Assembly: GCF_900496975.1 (NCBI RefSeq)
Contig: NZ_UFQC01000028.1
Coordinates: 1 to 64,000 of the forward strand
Direction: 5' to 3'
Source: Achromobacter veterisilvae
GTDB lineage: Bacteria > Pseudomonadota > Gammaproteobacteria > Burkholderiales > Burkholderiaceae_B
DNA: 64,000 nucleotides
A model generated the notes under the pieces. That model was not told the origin of the DNA. It saw only the letters and a program-made list of their open reading frames with translations, and made no database searches. A program made the translations under genes and the position numbers. Below, piece by piece: positions 42,458-50,806 of the stretch; the stretch's first letter is position 1; each line of letters starts with the position of its first letter.

Positions 42458-44572
42458 ATGATCAAAATATTTTTATATACCGGCAACTCGGATCAAACTC
42501 TTTGGCATGTAGATACACTTACTCGTCCGGTTTTCTTCGGCAAGGTCGCCCTTTCCTTATTAGCAATTTTCCTAGGTTCGACGCCTGCCGGCCCAGCATG
42601 GGCTCAGACTGAAGAGGTGGCCGCATTGCCCACCGTCACCGTAACAGGTTCTCTGACGCCCGATGATCTAGCCAGAGAGCGGCTCGAACAGGCGCGGGAA
42701 GAAATGGCGTATCGTGCTGGTGGAACCAGCGTGGTCGATGCGAAAGACTATCGCGATGGCCGAGCCGGAAACATGGCTGATGTAATGTCATACGCTCCCG
42801 GAGTTTATGCCCAGACTCGACACGGCGAGGAAACGCGTTTTTCGATACGTGGTTCCGGTATTCAACGGGGGTTCTTGCTTCGCGGCATCTATCTTTATCA
42901 AGACGGTATACCGTTAAGCCATGCCGACGGAGCCGGTGACTTCCAATCAATCGATCCACTTGCTGCTGAGTACGTCGAGATTTGGCGCGGTGCGAATGCG
43001 TTGGAGTTTGGAGGAAATAGCCTTGGAGGGGCGGTAAATTTCGTCACTCCAACTGGTTGGACCGCACCGCATGTTGTCCTGCGAGCGCAGACAGGATCTT
43101 ATGGCCAGAGTCAAAGTCACGCTTCCTTTGCAGGAGCCAATGAACGCTTGGATGGATTTTTGAGCCTATCACATAGCGAGCAAGACGGTCATCGCGATCA
43201 CGCAAGGACGCGCGCAACCCGATTCTCAGGAAATGTCGGGTTGATGTTCAATTCTGCGTGGTATGCGCGCCTTTACTTAACCCATATTGACAGTAAGCTG
43301 CAATTGCCAGGTGCTCTCACCAGATCAGCCATGAGGGCTGACCGCCATCAAAGCGCACCAGGCTACGCTGAGCTGGATGCAGATAACAACTATCGAATGA
43401 GTCGCGCAGCTCTAAAATTGGAGTGGACTCCTACAGATAAGGTGAAATGGATTAGTTCAATTTATCTTGCTAACCGGGACCGATTGCACTCCATGGCCTA
43501 TGGCATTCTCGATCAACAGTCTATAGATACAGGCATGGACAGCAGGGGGATCCTTAATCTGTCAAAGGGAGCATTAACACGACGGTTGGTAGTAGGGGCT
43601 TCGTTTATGAAACACCGGGCGGATGAGCGCAGCTATGCCAACTTGAATGGTAAGGCCGGTCGCCAAACTCGGGATAACGTTCTGATAGGGCGCCAGTACA
43701 CGCTGTATGGAGAATATTCGCATGAGTTGGTGGAGTCTTGGACTCTTCAGGTCGGGGCACAGGCCGTGTATGCGGGGCGTGATTTGCGGAACCTCTTTGC
43801 ACCCTCAAATAGTTACAGCAAACATTTCACGGGCGTGAGTCCCAAACTCGGCCTTATCTACAACTACTCCGAGAATTCACAAATCTATGCAAATCTCAGC
43901 CGAAGTTTAGAGGCTCCTCCTTTCGGTGAGTTGGTTGTACGGCCCGCATATCCTCTCGCTTCTGACCAGAAAGCTACAACATTGGAACTAGGGTATCGGT
44001 TTCGGAATGGCGATTCGTGGGTAGACGCGGCAATCTATCGCTCGCGCTTGCACGGTGAACTTCTATCACTTAATGACGCAAATGGAGTGGCCCTGGGCAC
44101 TGTAAATGCAGATCGCACCATCCACCAAGGGATTGAACTAGGAATGCAAATCCCCCTTTATACTCATGCTACAGGACGATTTAATTATTTATTCAATGAC
44201 TTCCGTTTCAATCATGACTCTGTCTATGGTAAAAATCGCTTGGCTGGTATTGCGCCACATGTCCTTCGTGCGGAGATAGAATGGAAAATCTCACCTTACC
44301 TGTTTATGACGCCTTCTATCGAATGGTTGCCAGGTAATACAAAAATCGACCATGCAAACACATTGTCGCAGGGTGGGTACGCCCTGTTCGGCCTAACAGT
44401 TGGCGGTAAAATGGCGCGAAATTTGCGCTGGTTTGTCGAAGGACGCAATCTGACGAATCGCAAGTATGTCGCGGGTACAGCCGCGCAAGCCAACGTACAA
44501 GGTCGCGATGGCGCATATTACTTTCCTGGCGATGGGCGTGCTTTCTATGCCGGGTTGGAGTGGCGATTGTAG
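42458..44572 (+). CDS. TonB-dependent outer-membrane receptor
   Basis: 704 residues. After an N-terminal signal region ending GPAWAQ the TonB-box region (LPTVTVTGSL) and the plug follow (MADVMSYAPGVYAQTRHGEE; FSIRGSGIQRGFLLRGIYLY; EIWRGANALEFGGNSLGGAV), then a 22-strand barrel to FYAGLEWRL. It takes up a large ligand such as a metal-siderophore or heme; the substrate is not evident. No anti-sigma-interacting N-terminal extension is present, so control is probably by the GlxA-type regulator next to it. AT-richer than the surrounding ICE. It is not close to the MbnT receptor at 50807. Confidence 0.92.
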   Translation: MIKIFLYTGNSDQTLWHVDTLTRPVFFGKVALSLLAIFLGSTPAGPAWAQTEEVAALPTVTVTGSLTPDDLARERLEQAREEMAYRAGGTSVVDAKDYRDGRAGNMADVMSYAPGVYAQTRHGEETRFSIRGSGIQRGFLLRGIYLYQDGIPLSHADGAGDFQSIDPLAAEYVEIWRGANALEFGGNSLGGAVNFVTPTGWTAPHVVLRAQTGSYGQSQSHASFAGANERLDGFLSLSHSEQDGHRDHARTRATRFSGNVGLMFNSAWYARLYLTHIDSKLQLPGALTRSAMRADRHQSAPGYAELDADNNYRMSRAALKLEWTPTDKVKWISSIYLANRDRLHSMAYGILDQQSIDTGMDSRGILNLSKGALTRRLVVGASFMKHRADERSYANLNGKAGRQTRDNVLIGRQYTLYGEYSHELVESWTLQVGAQAVYAGRDLRNLFAPSNSYSKHFTGVSPKLGLIYNYSENSQIYANLSRSLEAPPFGELVVRPAYPLASDQKATTLELGYRFRNGDSWVDAAIYRSRLHGELLSLNDANGVALGTVNADRTIHQGIELGMQIPLYTHATGRFNYLFNDFRFNHDSVYGKNRLAGIAPHVLRAEIEWKISPYLFMTPSIEWLPGNTKIDHANTLSQGGYALFGLTVGGKMARNLRWFVEGRNLTNRKYVAGTAAQANVQGRDGAYYFPGDGRAFYAGLEWRL

Positions 44573-44835
44573 CGATGAACAAGTCTGATTAAAGAAGAGC
44601 GAGCAGGTGGTCGCCGTTGGTTTTTACCAGCATTTCGTAAAATTCTGCGCCCATTTAAAATTGAACAGTGATCGCCAAGTCTGTTACCCCAACCACAGTG
44701 CCGTGGTGGAGCTTTTTCCGGATGCAGTCCCGTCGCCCGATACGCTGTCTTTCTGGTTCTGGCGACTGCTGCGCTATCCATAGTAAATAGAGCAGGAATC
44801 TGAAAAGTCCGACTTGATAATGACCGAACCAAGCT

Positions 44836-45153
44836 CAATTCCTTTCATCCGGTTCTGTGCTCAGGAGGAAGGGAAGCAGCTCCGCCAGCACGTCTTCAGG
44901 TGATTCTTCGGGCTGAAGATGACCGCCTCGAATGGATTTGCCGCAGACGTTTCCAGCCCAACGCATGCCAGATGCAGATCGGTGATGCGCTATGCCGCGC
45001 TCCTGACCATAGAACGAGGACAGGACAGTGCAGTTTTTTCCTGCGGAGCGGTCTGCTGCATCATGAGCACGGTCTTCTTGTGCTGCCGCCCGATAGTCCT
45101 CGCAGATTGCATGACGAACATTCGGATTGCGGAATGCGTGCCGATTCCAGCGT
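44836..45153 (-). pseudogene. C-terminal third of a haloacetate-dehalogenase-like hydrolase
   Basis: A 105-codon open frame without a start reads RHAFRNPNVRHAICEDYRAA, then AQEDRAHDAADR, and ends GKSIRGGHLQPEESPEDVLA plus ELLPFL. This is the typical end of fluoroacetate dehalogenase-type alpha/beta hydrolases, where the catalytic His sits in sGHf.pEE. The matching N-terminal part is on the same strand at 46981-47490. Between them lies the lysE-araC pair, so the gene was split by that cassette and lost its middle (~40-50 codons). Confidence 0.7.
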
Positions 45154-45336
45154 CAGCTTGGCTTCTCGAAGGTTGCGATGATCAGGATTGATAGGTGTCA
45201 GCCATGCTAGGGTCACGACCAGACGCCCCTCCGTCACATGACCCAAATGCTGGGTATCGCCAAAAGCCTGCAGGGCATTTGGAAGCGCCAGCACGAACAG
45301 CAAAGTGACTGTGCGTTGGCCTTGGAGCACGCAAGA

Positions 45337-45945
45337 CTAGCTCAGCACGCTTATCCAGGCCGATGTAACCAGCAGCAGTGCCATTCCCTGGTTGAAGCAC
45401 CGTATGGCCCTCGGCGATGCAAGAAGGCGAGCAGCGCCCCTGCCCAACAACGCCCAAACCGTCAGACAAGGCAGCGCTACCAACAGGAAGATCGCCGCAT
45501 ACAAACCATAGGTTGCCGGGCCTGAGCCGGCACCGACGAAAACGCTCACCACTGACAACGCCATCATCCAGGTCTTGGGGTTGATCAGTTGCAGTCCGGC
45601 GCCATGGATGGCACCTGGACAATTGCCGGAGGTTTCGACCTCGATACCACTGGCCGGGGCGTTGAAGAGCTTCCAACCCAGCCAACTGATCCAGGCCACC
45701 CCCACCAAGGCCATGCCATTCTGTAGCAGCGGATAATGCAGAAGCATCTCACCAAGCCCGAGGCCAACCACCAGCAGCAGGCCGGTCGCACCCACAGCGG
45801 CGCCGAGCACAAGAGGCAAAACAGCCAGCAGACCGTGGCGGACGGCGCCACCGAGAATCAATAAATTGGTGGGGCCCGGTGTGATAGAGGCAACGAAGGC
45901 AAAGAGCACGAAGGGCAAGAGTTGGTTGAAAGAGAGGGTGTTCAT
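45337..45945 (-). CDS. LysE-family amino-acid or metabolite exporter
   Basis: 202 residues and about six transmembrane helices. The family signature is at the start: FVLFAFVASITPGPTNLLIL, with PGPTN, and INPKTWMMALSVVSVF in the middle. LysE/RhtB proteins export amino acids or related small molecules. The AraC-type regulator just upstream on the same strand is a common partner and probably turns it on. The neighbouring dehalogenase fragments show the pair was inserted as a unit. Confidence 0.9.
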   Translation of the reverse strand: MNTLSFNQLLPFVLFAFVASITPGPTNLLILGGAVRHGLLAVLPLVLGAAVGATGLLLVVGLGLGEMLLHYPLLQNGMALVGVAWISWLGWKLFNAPASGIEVETSGNCPGAIHGAGLQLINPKTWMMALSVVSVFVGAGSGPATYGLYAAIFLLVALPCLTVWALLGRGAARLLASPRAIRCFNQGMALLLVTSAWISVLS

Positions 45946-45990
45946 TGACGGACTCCAGTCACTTGCTAGGAGTCGATTGTCCGCAGCAAC

Positions 45991-46833
45991 TCACCAGTGA
46001 TCTTGAAGATTTGTGCAGGATCGGCGGTAGATTGCCGGCGTAAAGCCATAGGCCCGCCGGAACCAGCGCCCCAGGTGGCTCTGGTCGGCGAAGCCCAGGT
46101 CGATGGCCACGTGGGCGGGAGGCCAGCCATTCGCGAGCAGGCGCCGAGCCTGGGCCAAGCGCAATTGCACTAGGTAAGCATGCGGCGCCAGGCCAAAGGC
46201 TGCCTTGAACGCGCGGGAGAGACGAAAGCGGTCGACCCCGCACGCATGGGCCAGATCCTCGAGGTTGATGTCCTGCTGAAAGTGCCCGTGCAGATAGTCG
46301 CGGGCACGAATGACCACCGAAGGCAGACGCGGGTCTACCGCATCCCGTGTACGCCAAAGCAGTTGCCGCGAAAGTCGCTCCAGCAGGGCATCCAACGATG
46401 CCTGCCGCACCATGCGTAGCTCATTGTGCTGTAGCGCCAAAACGGCGTTGACGATACAGGGCATCAGGCCGGGTTCACAGGGTAGGGTCTTGTCGAAACT
46501 CGGCTGGCAGTGATCGGGGGCATTCTCGAACAATGCTCGCAACTCCCGCTCAATCCATTGCGGGTCCAAGTAAAGCATGGAGTATGTGAAGCCGCCCGGC
46601 GCGGGTGCATAGCCATCGTGGATTTCACCGGGTTCCAGCATGAACACCTGGCCCGCGGTGCTGTTGTGCAGCTCCTTGCGGCAGTGGAACTGTTGCACAC
46701 CCTGCTCGGTGAAGCCGATTAGATAACTGTCGTGCCAGTGGGGATCGTAGGCGTGCCCCTCGAAATGGGCACGAATGGTTTCGATACCGCTTTCGGGGTC
46801 CTGCTTCACGTTGATCCAGTTGTCGGTAGCCAT
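45991..46833 (-). CDS. AraC-family regulator with cupin sensor domain
   Basis: 280 residues. The N-terminal cupin includes FEGHAYDPHWHDSYLIGFTE and MLEPGEIHDGYAPAPGGF. The C-terminal double helix-turn-helix is LEDLAHACGVDRFRLSRAFK and PAHVAIDLGFADQSHLGRWF. It lies 45 bases upstream of the LysE gene on the same strand, so it likely activates that exporter in response to its substrate. Confidence 0.9.
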   Translation of the reverse strand: MATDNWINVKQDPESGIETIRAHFEGHAYDPHWHDSYLIGFTEQGVQQFHCRKELHNSTAGQVFMLEPGEIHDGYAPAPGGFTYSMLYLDPQWIERELRALFENAPDHCQPSFDKTLPCEPGLMPCIVNAVLALQHNELRMVRQASLDALLERLSRQLLWRTRDAVDPRLPSVVIRARDYLHGHFQQDINLEDLAHACGVDRFRLSRAFKAAFGLAPHAYLVQLRLAQARRLLANGWPPAHVAIDLGFADQSHLGRWFRRAYGFTPAIYRRSCTNLQDHW

Positions 46834-46980
46834 GGTTGCCTAGCAGGAAGAACGGTTAGCCAAGGTGAACGATCATCTTAGCCCTTACCCACAGAAAATC
46901 TGGAAGATTTGTGCAATGCAGCGGCTGCGAGCTACCCGACGCTAGGCGAAACGGCCAAGGCTAGGGGATGGTTACGGGGC

Positions 46981-47490
46981 TCAGGGGCCTTTTTGCGCCA
47001 CTATCTGCGCTGCTCGCCACGTTGGCCGCAGCCCTGACAACGGCACAGCGGGCGAGGAAGACCGGCTCAGATCGCTCGGCCTTGGCGGCTGCGTGAATTT
47101 TGCAGGGCCGACTGGGTAGCCAAGTACCAAGCGATACCCGGCGCGCGCCCCTCGGTCATGCCCGACAACGCCAAACCGACCGTGTCCGAGCTTGGACATC
47201 AAGTCGATCAGTGACTCAGCCACGCGGCGCTTTGTCCAGCGCGGGTGCTCTGAATATGTCCGGCTATTGCCGTAGCCCGGCAAGTCCGGCACTACGACTG
47301 TGAGCGATTGGGCTAACCGTGACGCAATGCGGCGCCATGCGAGATGAGTTTGAGGATAGCCGTGCAGCAAGAGCATGGGTGGCCCAAAGCCACCCGTAAC
47401 ACCGCAGAATGCCACGCCGCCAGCTTCGACATGCAGCTCGGAAAATCCGGGGAAGAACCCTAGCGAAAAATTTTGGTCGAAATCCGGCAT
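46981..47490 (-). pseudogene. N-terminal half of a haloacetate-dehalogenase-like hydrolase
   Basis: The start at 47490 has a good ribosome site (AGGGAG). The frame reads VAFCGVTGGFGPPMLLLHGY (oxyanion region HGYPQTH), VVVPDLPGYGNS, and the nucleophile elbow VVGHDRGARAGYRLVLGYP with the catalytic Asp. Then homology stops and ~40 unrelated residues lead to a stop at 46981. The cap and the catalytic His are missing here; a matching C-terminal fragment is at 44836-45153. With the upstream hydrolase gene it once formed a coupled operon. Confidence 0.75.
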
Positions 47491-47516
47491 CAACGTCTCC
47501 CTGACACGACAAGTCA

Positions 47517-48425
47517 TCAATGCGGATCAGCCTTGTGGATGAACTCCAAGAGATCGTGGTTGAAGCGATCAGGCTCTTCAAGGAACGGCGCGTGCCCCGA
47601 TGCCGGATACAGCTTGCTTTGCACTTTGGGATTGAGGCTCTTGGCTCTGGCGATAGCGGGTTTGGCTTTCACAAGCGCGTCCTGGGCGCCATAGATCAAC
47701 AGCAGGGGAACCTGCGTCTTGCCAAGTCCTTCCGCTGCGGCAACCGTCATCGACTGCACGGAGCGCTGCATGTCCCATGATGCCAATGCGGCGTTGGCCA
47801 GCAGCAGGTCGAACGTAGTTGCGTCGGGCTGGCGATGGAAGCACAGGCGCAGAAAAGCGCGTTCGGCATCCAGGTGAGTCTTCAAGTCCGAAGCGACCAT
47901 ATCCTGATAAACCTCGGGATGCGACACGATTTGGTCGGGTTTCAACTCGATCACGCCATCGACATATACGGCACCAGCGATGTCGTCATCTCCGTGGGAG
48001 GCCAGGTAGTTCGATATCACCGCGCCGCCCAATGACCATCCGACAAGCACCGGCTTGTGTGCATGGGTGTATTCGATGACAGCGGCCAAGTCATCAGCCC
48101 ACCGGCGACCATCAGTGTATGCCTCTGCCTCCACTGGCTTGGCGGACAGGCCGTGGCCTCGCAGATCGTAGGTAATCAAACGATGGTGTTGAAGTTGGGG
48201 ATCAAGCAATTGCTTGTTCCAGTTCAACCGGCTGCCAAGCAGTCCATGAACAAAGATGATGGGGGTGCCGTTTGGATTGCCAGCCTCCTGCACAGCCAAC
48301 ACGACGCCATCGGGTGCGGTGACGGTGTAGTCCTTGGTATCGGCACGCGCGGCGGATGACGTGACCAGCAATGCAAGGGTCACGAACAGCGCACCAAGCG
48401 CACCACGAATCTTCGGTAGAGACAT
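47517..48425 (-). CDS. Secreted alpha/beta hydrolase
   Basis: 302 residues. A signal peptide (LGALFVTLALLVTSSAARA) directs it to the periplasm. Alpha/beta-hydrolase marks: FVHGLLGSRLNWNK (oxyanion loop), VLVGWSLGGAVISNYLAS (nucleophile Ser), YGAQDALVKAKP (Asp) and YPASGHAPFLEEPDRFNHDL (His). All of the triad is present. The substrate is unknown. It is divergent from a MerR-family gene with a shared control region, and its downstream partner is the broken dehalogenase-like gene. Confidence 0.9.
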   Translation of the reverse strand: MSLPKIRGALGALFVTLALLVTSSAARADTKDYTVTAPDGVVLAVQEAGNPNGTPIIFVHGLLGSRLNWNKQLLDPQLQHHRLITYDLRGHGLSAKPVEAEAYTDGRRWADDLAAVIEYTHAHKPVLVGWSLGGAVISNYLASHGDDDIAGAVYVDGVIELKPDQIVSHPEVYQDMVASDLKTHLDAERAFLRLCFHRQPDATTFDLLLANAALASWDMQRSVQSMTVAAAEGLGKTQVPLLLIYGAQDALVKAKPAIARAKSLNPKVQSKLYPASGHAPFLEEPDRFNHDLLEFIHKADPH

Positions 48426-48468
48426 GAATCAACACTCCTGGGTTTTGGGAAGATTCCTAGTCTCAACC

Positions 48469-48490
48469 TTCACATTGATGTGAGTGTCAA
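48469..48490 (-). promoter_or_regulatory. MerR-type promoter of the hydrolase gene
   Basis: On the minus strand a perfect -35 TTGACA (48490-48485) is followed by about 19-20 bases before a weak -10 (GAGACT). The long spacer holds the dyad CTTCACAT-TG-ATGTGAGT (48469-48486). Over-long spacers filled by a dyad are the mark of promoters twisted open by MerR proteins, and a merR-like gene starts 26 bases away on the other strand. Confidence 0.6.
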
Positions 48491-48515
48491 GAGAAAAAAG
48501 TGGTATCGTTTGTTC

Positions 48516-48902
48516 ATGTCTAAAACCACGACACAAGCCTCAATGTCCATCGGCGAACTTGCCCGCAAGACGGGGGCGAGTCTGCGCTCGATCCGGCACT
48601 ACGACGATAACGGGCTGCTGCCCTCCGTGCGCGCCGAGAACGGCTATCGCTTGTTCCCTGCATCAGCCATCACGCAAGTTCGCCAACTCCAGCGATTGAT
48701 TGCGGCAGGCTTCAGTCTGACGGAAATCCGAGGGTTTCCCGATTGCATGAAGATGATCGAAGGGGCGGCGGCGTGCCCTGAGACGACGGAAGTGCAGCGC
48801 AAAAGGCTTGCGTCCATCGAGCGACAGATCTCAGAGCTTGAACAGCGACGCGTGCGGTTGCGCAAGATGCTAGCGGAGGGAATCGGGCCTGTGGCAGAGT
48901 AG
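48516..48902 (+). CDS. MerR-family regulator
   Basis: 128 residues from the ATG at 48516. The DNA-binding domain is MSIGELARKTGASLRSIRHY with DDNGLLPSVRAENGYRLF, and a coiled-coil dimer helix lies near the C-terminus (RLASIERQISELEQRRVRL). There is a Cys in FPDCMKMIEGAAACPETTE, which could bind a metal or sense thiols, though the CueR/SoxR metal loop is not evident. Divergent from the secreted hydrolase, which it probably activates. Confidence 0.92.
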   Translation: MSKTTTQASMSIGELARKTGASLRSIRHYDDNGLLPSVRAENGYRLFPASAITQVRQLQRLIAAGFSLTEIRGFPDCMKMIEGAAACPETTEVQRKRLASIERQISELEQRRVRLRKMLAEGIGPVAE

Positions 48903-48928
48903 TCGATGCCTTAATGGTGCTGAGGCGT

Positions 48929-48948
48929 GAGTCGGAATGCACCGACTC
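48929..48948. terminator. Hairpin after merR-like gene
   Basis: Inverted repeat GAGTCGG / CCGACTC with a 6-base loop lies 27 bases after the merR stop. No T run follows, so termination would be weak or need a factor. Confidence 0.4.
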
Positions 48949-49125
48949 GACGCTGCGCGTTGTTCATTCTGGAGCGCCGCGATCGACTAGGCTAGGATAA
49001 TTAAATATGCCCGCCCTCTGCTGGCAGTCGCCTCCGCTGCAGCACGCTCCGGCTTCCTACCGCGATGCTCTTATGTGGCTCCTAGTCCACAACGTCGCAG
49101 CTCCGCAACGCGGCCAAAATTAGAG

Positions 49126-49437
49126 CTAACCCCACGTTCCATATAGGGTTCTAGCCGTCCGGCTGGTTTCACTAAACGCTTGACGTCGGCCATTTTTTAG
49201 GATGTCACGCTCCTCAGTCACCCGCTTGAGCTCGGCCTGCAGACGCCGGTTCTCCGCCGCCAGCGAGGTGTCCATCTGCCGCGTCTGGGGCGCCTTGCGT
49301 TGCTCGCGCACCCACGCGTACATCGAATGGATGCTGACACCCAACCGCGCTGCCACTTCGCGCGCCGGCCGCCCCTAGTCGATCACCTGTTTGGCCGCCT
49401 CGGCCTTGAACTCATCCGAATACCGCTTGCCGCTCAT
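49126..49437 (-). pseudogene. IS3-family orfA remnant
   Basis: The frame starts at 49437 with MSGKRYSDEFKAEAAKQVID, then a TAG stop (49377-49375), then GRPAREVAARLGVSIHSMYA and WVREQRKAPQ, and the leucine-zipper part AAENRRLQAELKRVTEERDI. This is a complete OrfA apart from the stop and a divergent end. orfB is missing. It is a dead relic of an IS3-family element. Confidence 0.88.
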
Positions 49438-50327
49438 ATCCACCTCCGTGATTGCCATAATGTACGGCTTGGAGATGTCTAGTGAACCAGGGGCGATTCA
49501 CCTTTTTGGTTATGGCCTAACAGCAGATTCAGCCATTCAGTAATTACCCAGGTTCCAACGATGATTCACATTACATTGCCCATACGAAACTAGCCTAGCC
49601 CCTTAACCGCCTTTCTGCTGGCAGTGTCCACCCTGACCCTCACAGGTCAGAAGTGCCGCTTACGCGGGGGTACGTTGTCTGGTGAGCTTCGCACCCATCC
49701 ATTACTGGTCGAGCACGTCACCATAGGCTACGTGTGGTCGTACACACGGTTATGGCACTTCCTTTCAGAAGGCATAACAAGGCAGATCAGAGCTTGCGCT
49801 CTGCGGTTTCACGTTATCTAAGTCAGATCGTTTTACGCACACAAAGAGTTCCATTTGATATCGCAAGGATGTTGTATGGATTACTCAGGTTTGGAGTGTC
49901 TAGTTGCCCTGTTGGGCAGTCTAGGGGCGTAAGAATGCGAACGAGCGTTTGGTAAACGTCGCCGTAAGGCAGAGTCTCTTCCGTAGAAGTGTCTCTGTCG
50001 TTTGAGACACCAGCCAAGGCTAGGTCTTTTGACTTGTGTCAGGCACCTTGATGCACTAACTGATAGCAGTGAGGTAATACCCTGAACCTGCTCCTTGGGG
50101 GAGTAGGTCGTTCGGTTCTCAAGGGTTGAACCGACGCAGAAGCGACATCTACGTGTCGCACCAAGAAGCCAACTATGTCTGCATGGCCGACCCACCGGCG
50201 CAGCAAAGAAGCAACGTGACGGTAGCCGATTTACAGACAAGCGTCTGGACTGTCAAGGGTGAAAGAGGTAACATGACGATTGGGGATTTTTCATCACATT
50301 TCAGCTTTAGAGCAATAAGAAAACGAC
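49438..50327. other. Gene-free stretch upstream of the methanobactin operon
   Basis: About 890 bases with no gene I can support. It is AT-richer than the ICE core and looks like decayed insertion-sequence flank in its left half. The promoter of the operon that starts at 50328 must lie in the right part, but I see no convincing -35/-10 pair on the + strand. A small dyad CAGAC-AAGC-GTCTG is at 50233-50246. A 26-codon frame starting at 50274 overlaps the next gene and is probably chance. Confidence 0.5.
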
Positions 50328-50735
50328 ATGCTATTTCGGAGGCTACTTCGTAACAGAATGCGCCGCTTCGGTACGGTTGCCGTGGCGGTGGTGTTTCTGT
50401 TGCAGACCTTCGCCGTAGCAAGCATGCCTTTGGTGTCCATCTCGGCGGACGAAGAGATGGTCATCATCTGCACCGGCTCTGGCATGAAGACTGTGCCATT
50501 GTCGGACTTTGGCATTGATCTCGATCAAGACCAGCCAGACAGCGGGACGATGCCATCCGGGGGTATGTGTGCGTTGTGTCCGCTCGCGCACTGTGTCGGG
50601 CTCCCGCCATCGATGGCCTTTCTGCCCGCCCTCGATCTCAATACTCACGCTCCTCAAGCTCCCCCGGCGGCGCGCTTTGTAGCCGAAGGCTTCAGAACCG
50701 CGCACCAGGCACGCGCGCCCCCCTCCAACATCTGA
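50328..50735 (+). CDS. DUF2946-like secreted protein
   Basis: 135 residues. A signal sequence (FGTVAVAVVFLLQTFAVASM) is followed by a short Cys/Met-containing region: EEMVIICTGSGMKTV and GGMCALCPLAHCVGLP. The CxxCP..HC pattern and size fit DUF2946, often found next to copper or TonB receptor genes. The cysteines and Met residues suggest periplasmic metal binding (inference). First gene of the methanobactin operon, 71 bases before mbnT. Confidence 0.75.
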   Translation: MLFRRLLRNRMRRFGTVAVAVVFLLQTFAVASMPLVSISADEEMVIICTGSGMKTVPLSDFGIDLDQDQPDSGTMPSGGMCALCPLAHCVGLPPSMAFLPALDLNTHAPQAPPAARFVAEGFRTAHQARAPPSNI

Positions 50736-50806
50736 TTCGCTGCCCATCAGACCGTGCAGATTACTTTCTGCGCGGTCTTCGCTACGATCATTGTTGGAGT
50801 TTTTTC

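Noticed and set aside
42458-44572. First TonB receptor as the methanobactin receptor
   Set aside because: It is 11 kb from mbnA, in a differently composed block with a GlxA-type regulator, while another receptor (50807-52996) is directly joined to mbnP-mbnH-mbnA.
44900-45191. Two + strand frames after the first TonB receptor, looking like small Cys-rich proteins
   Set aside because: The Cys-rich look comes from the antisense of the dehalogenase C-terminal fragment, which is the better explanation on the minus strand.
49740-49820. Possible integron attC-like element (GCATAACAAGGCAG ... CGTTATCT)
   Set aside because: The core sites do not fit RYYYAAC and GTTRRRY, and there is no cassette gene or integron integrase nearby.
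50567-50806. Extended start for mbnT
   Set aside because: The extra 80 codons overlap the DUF2946 gene in another frame; a signal-like N-terminus begins at 50807.
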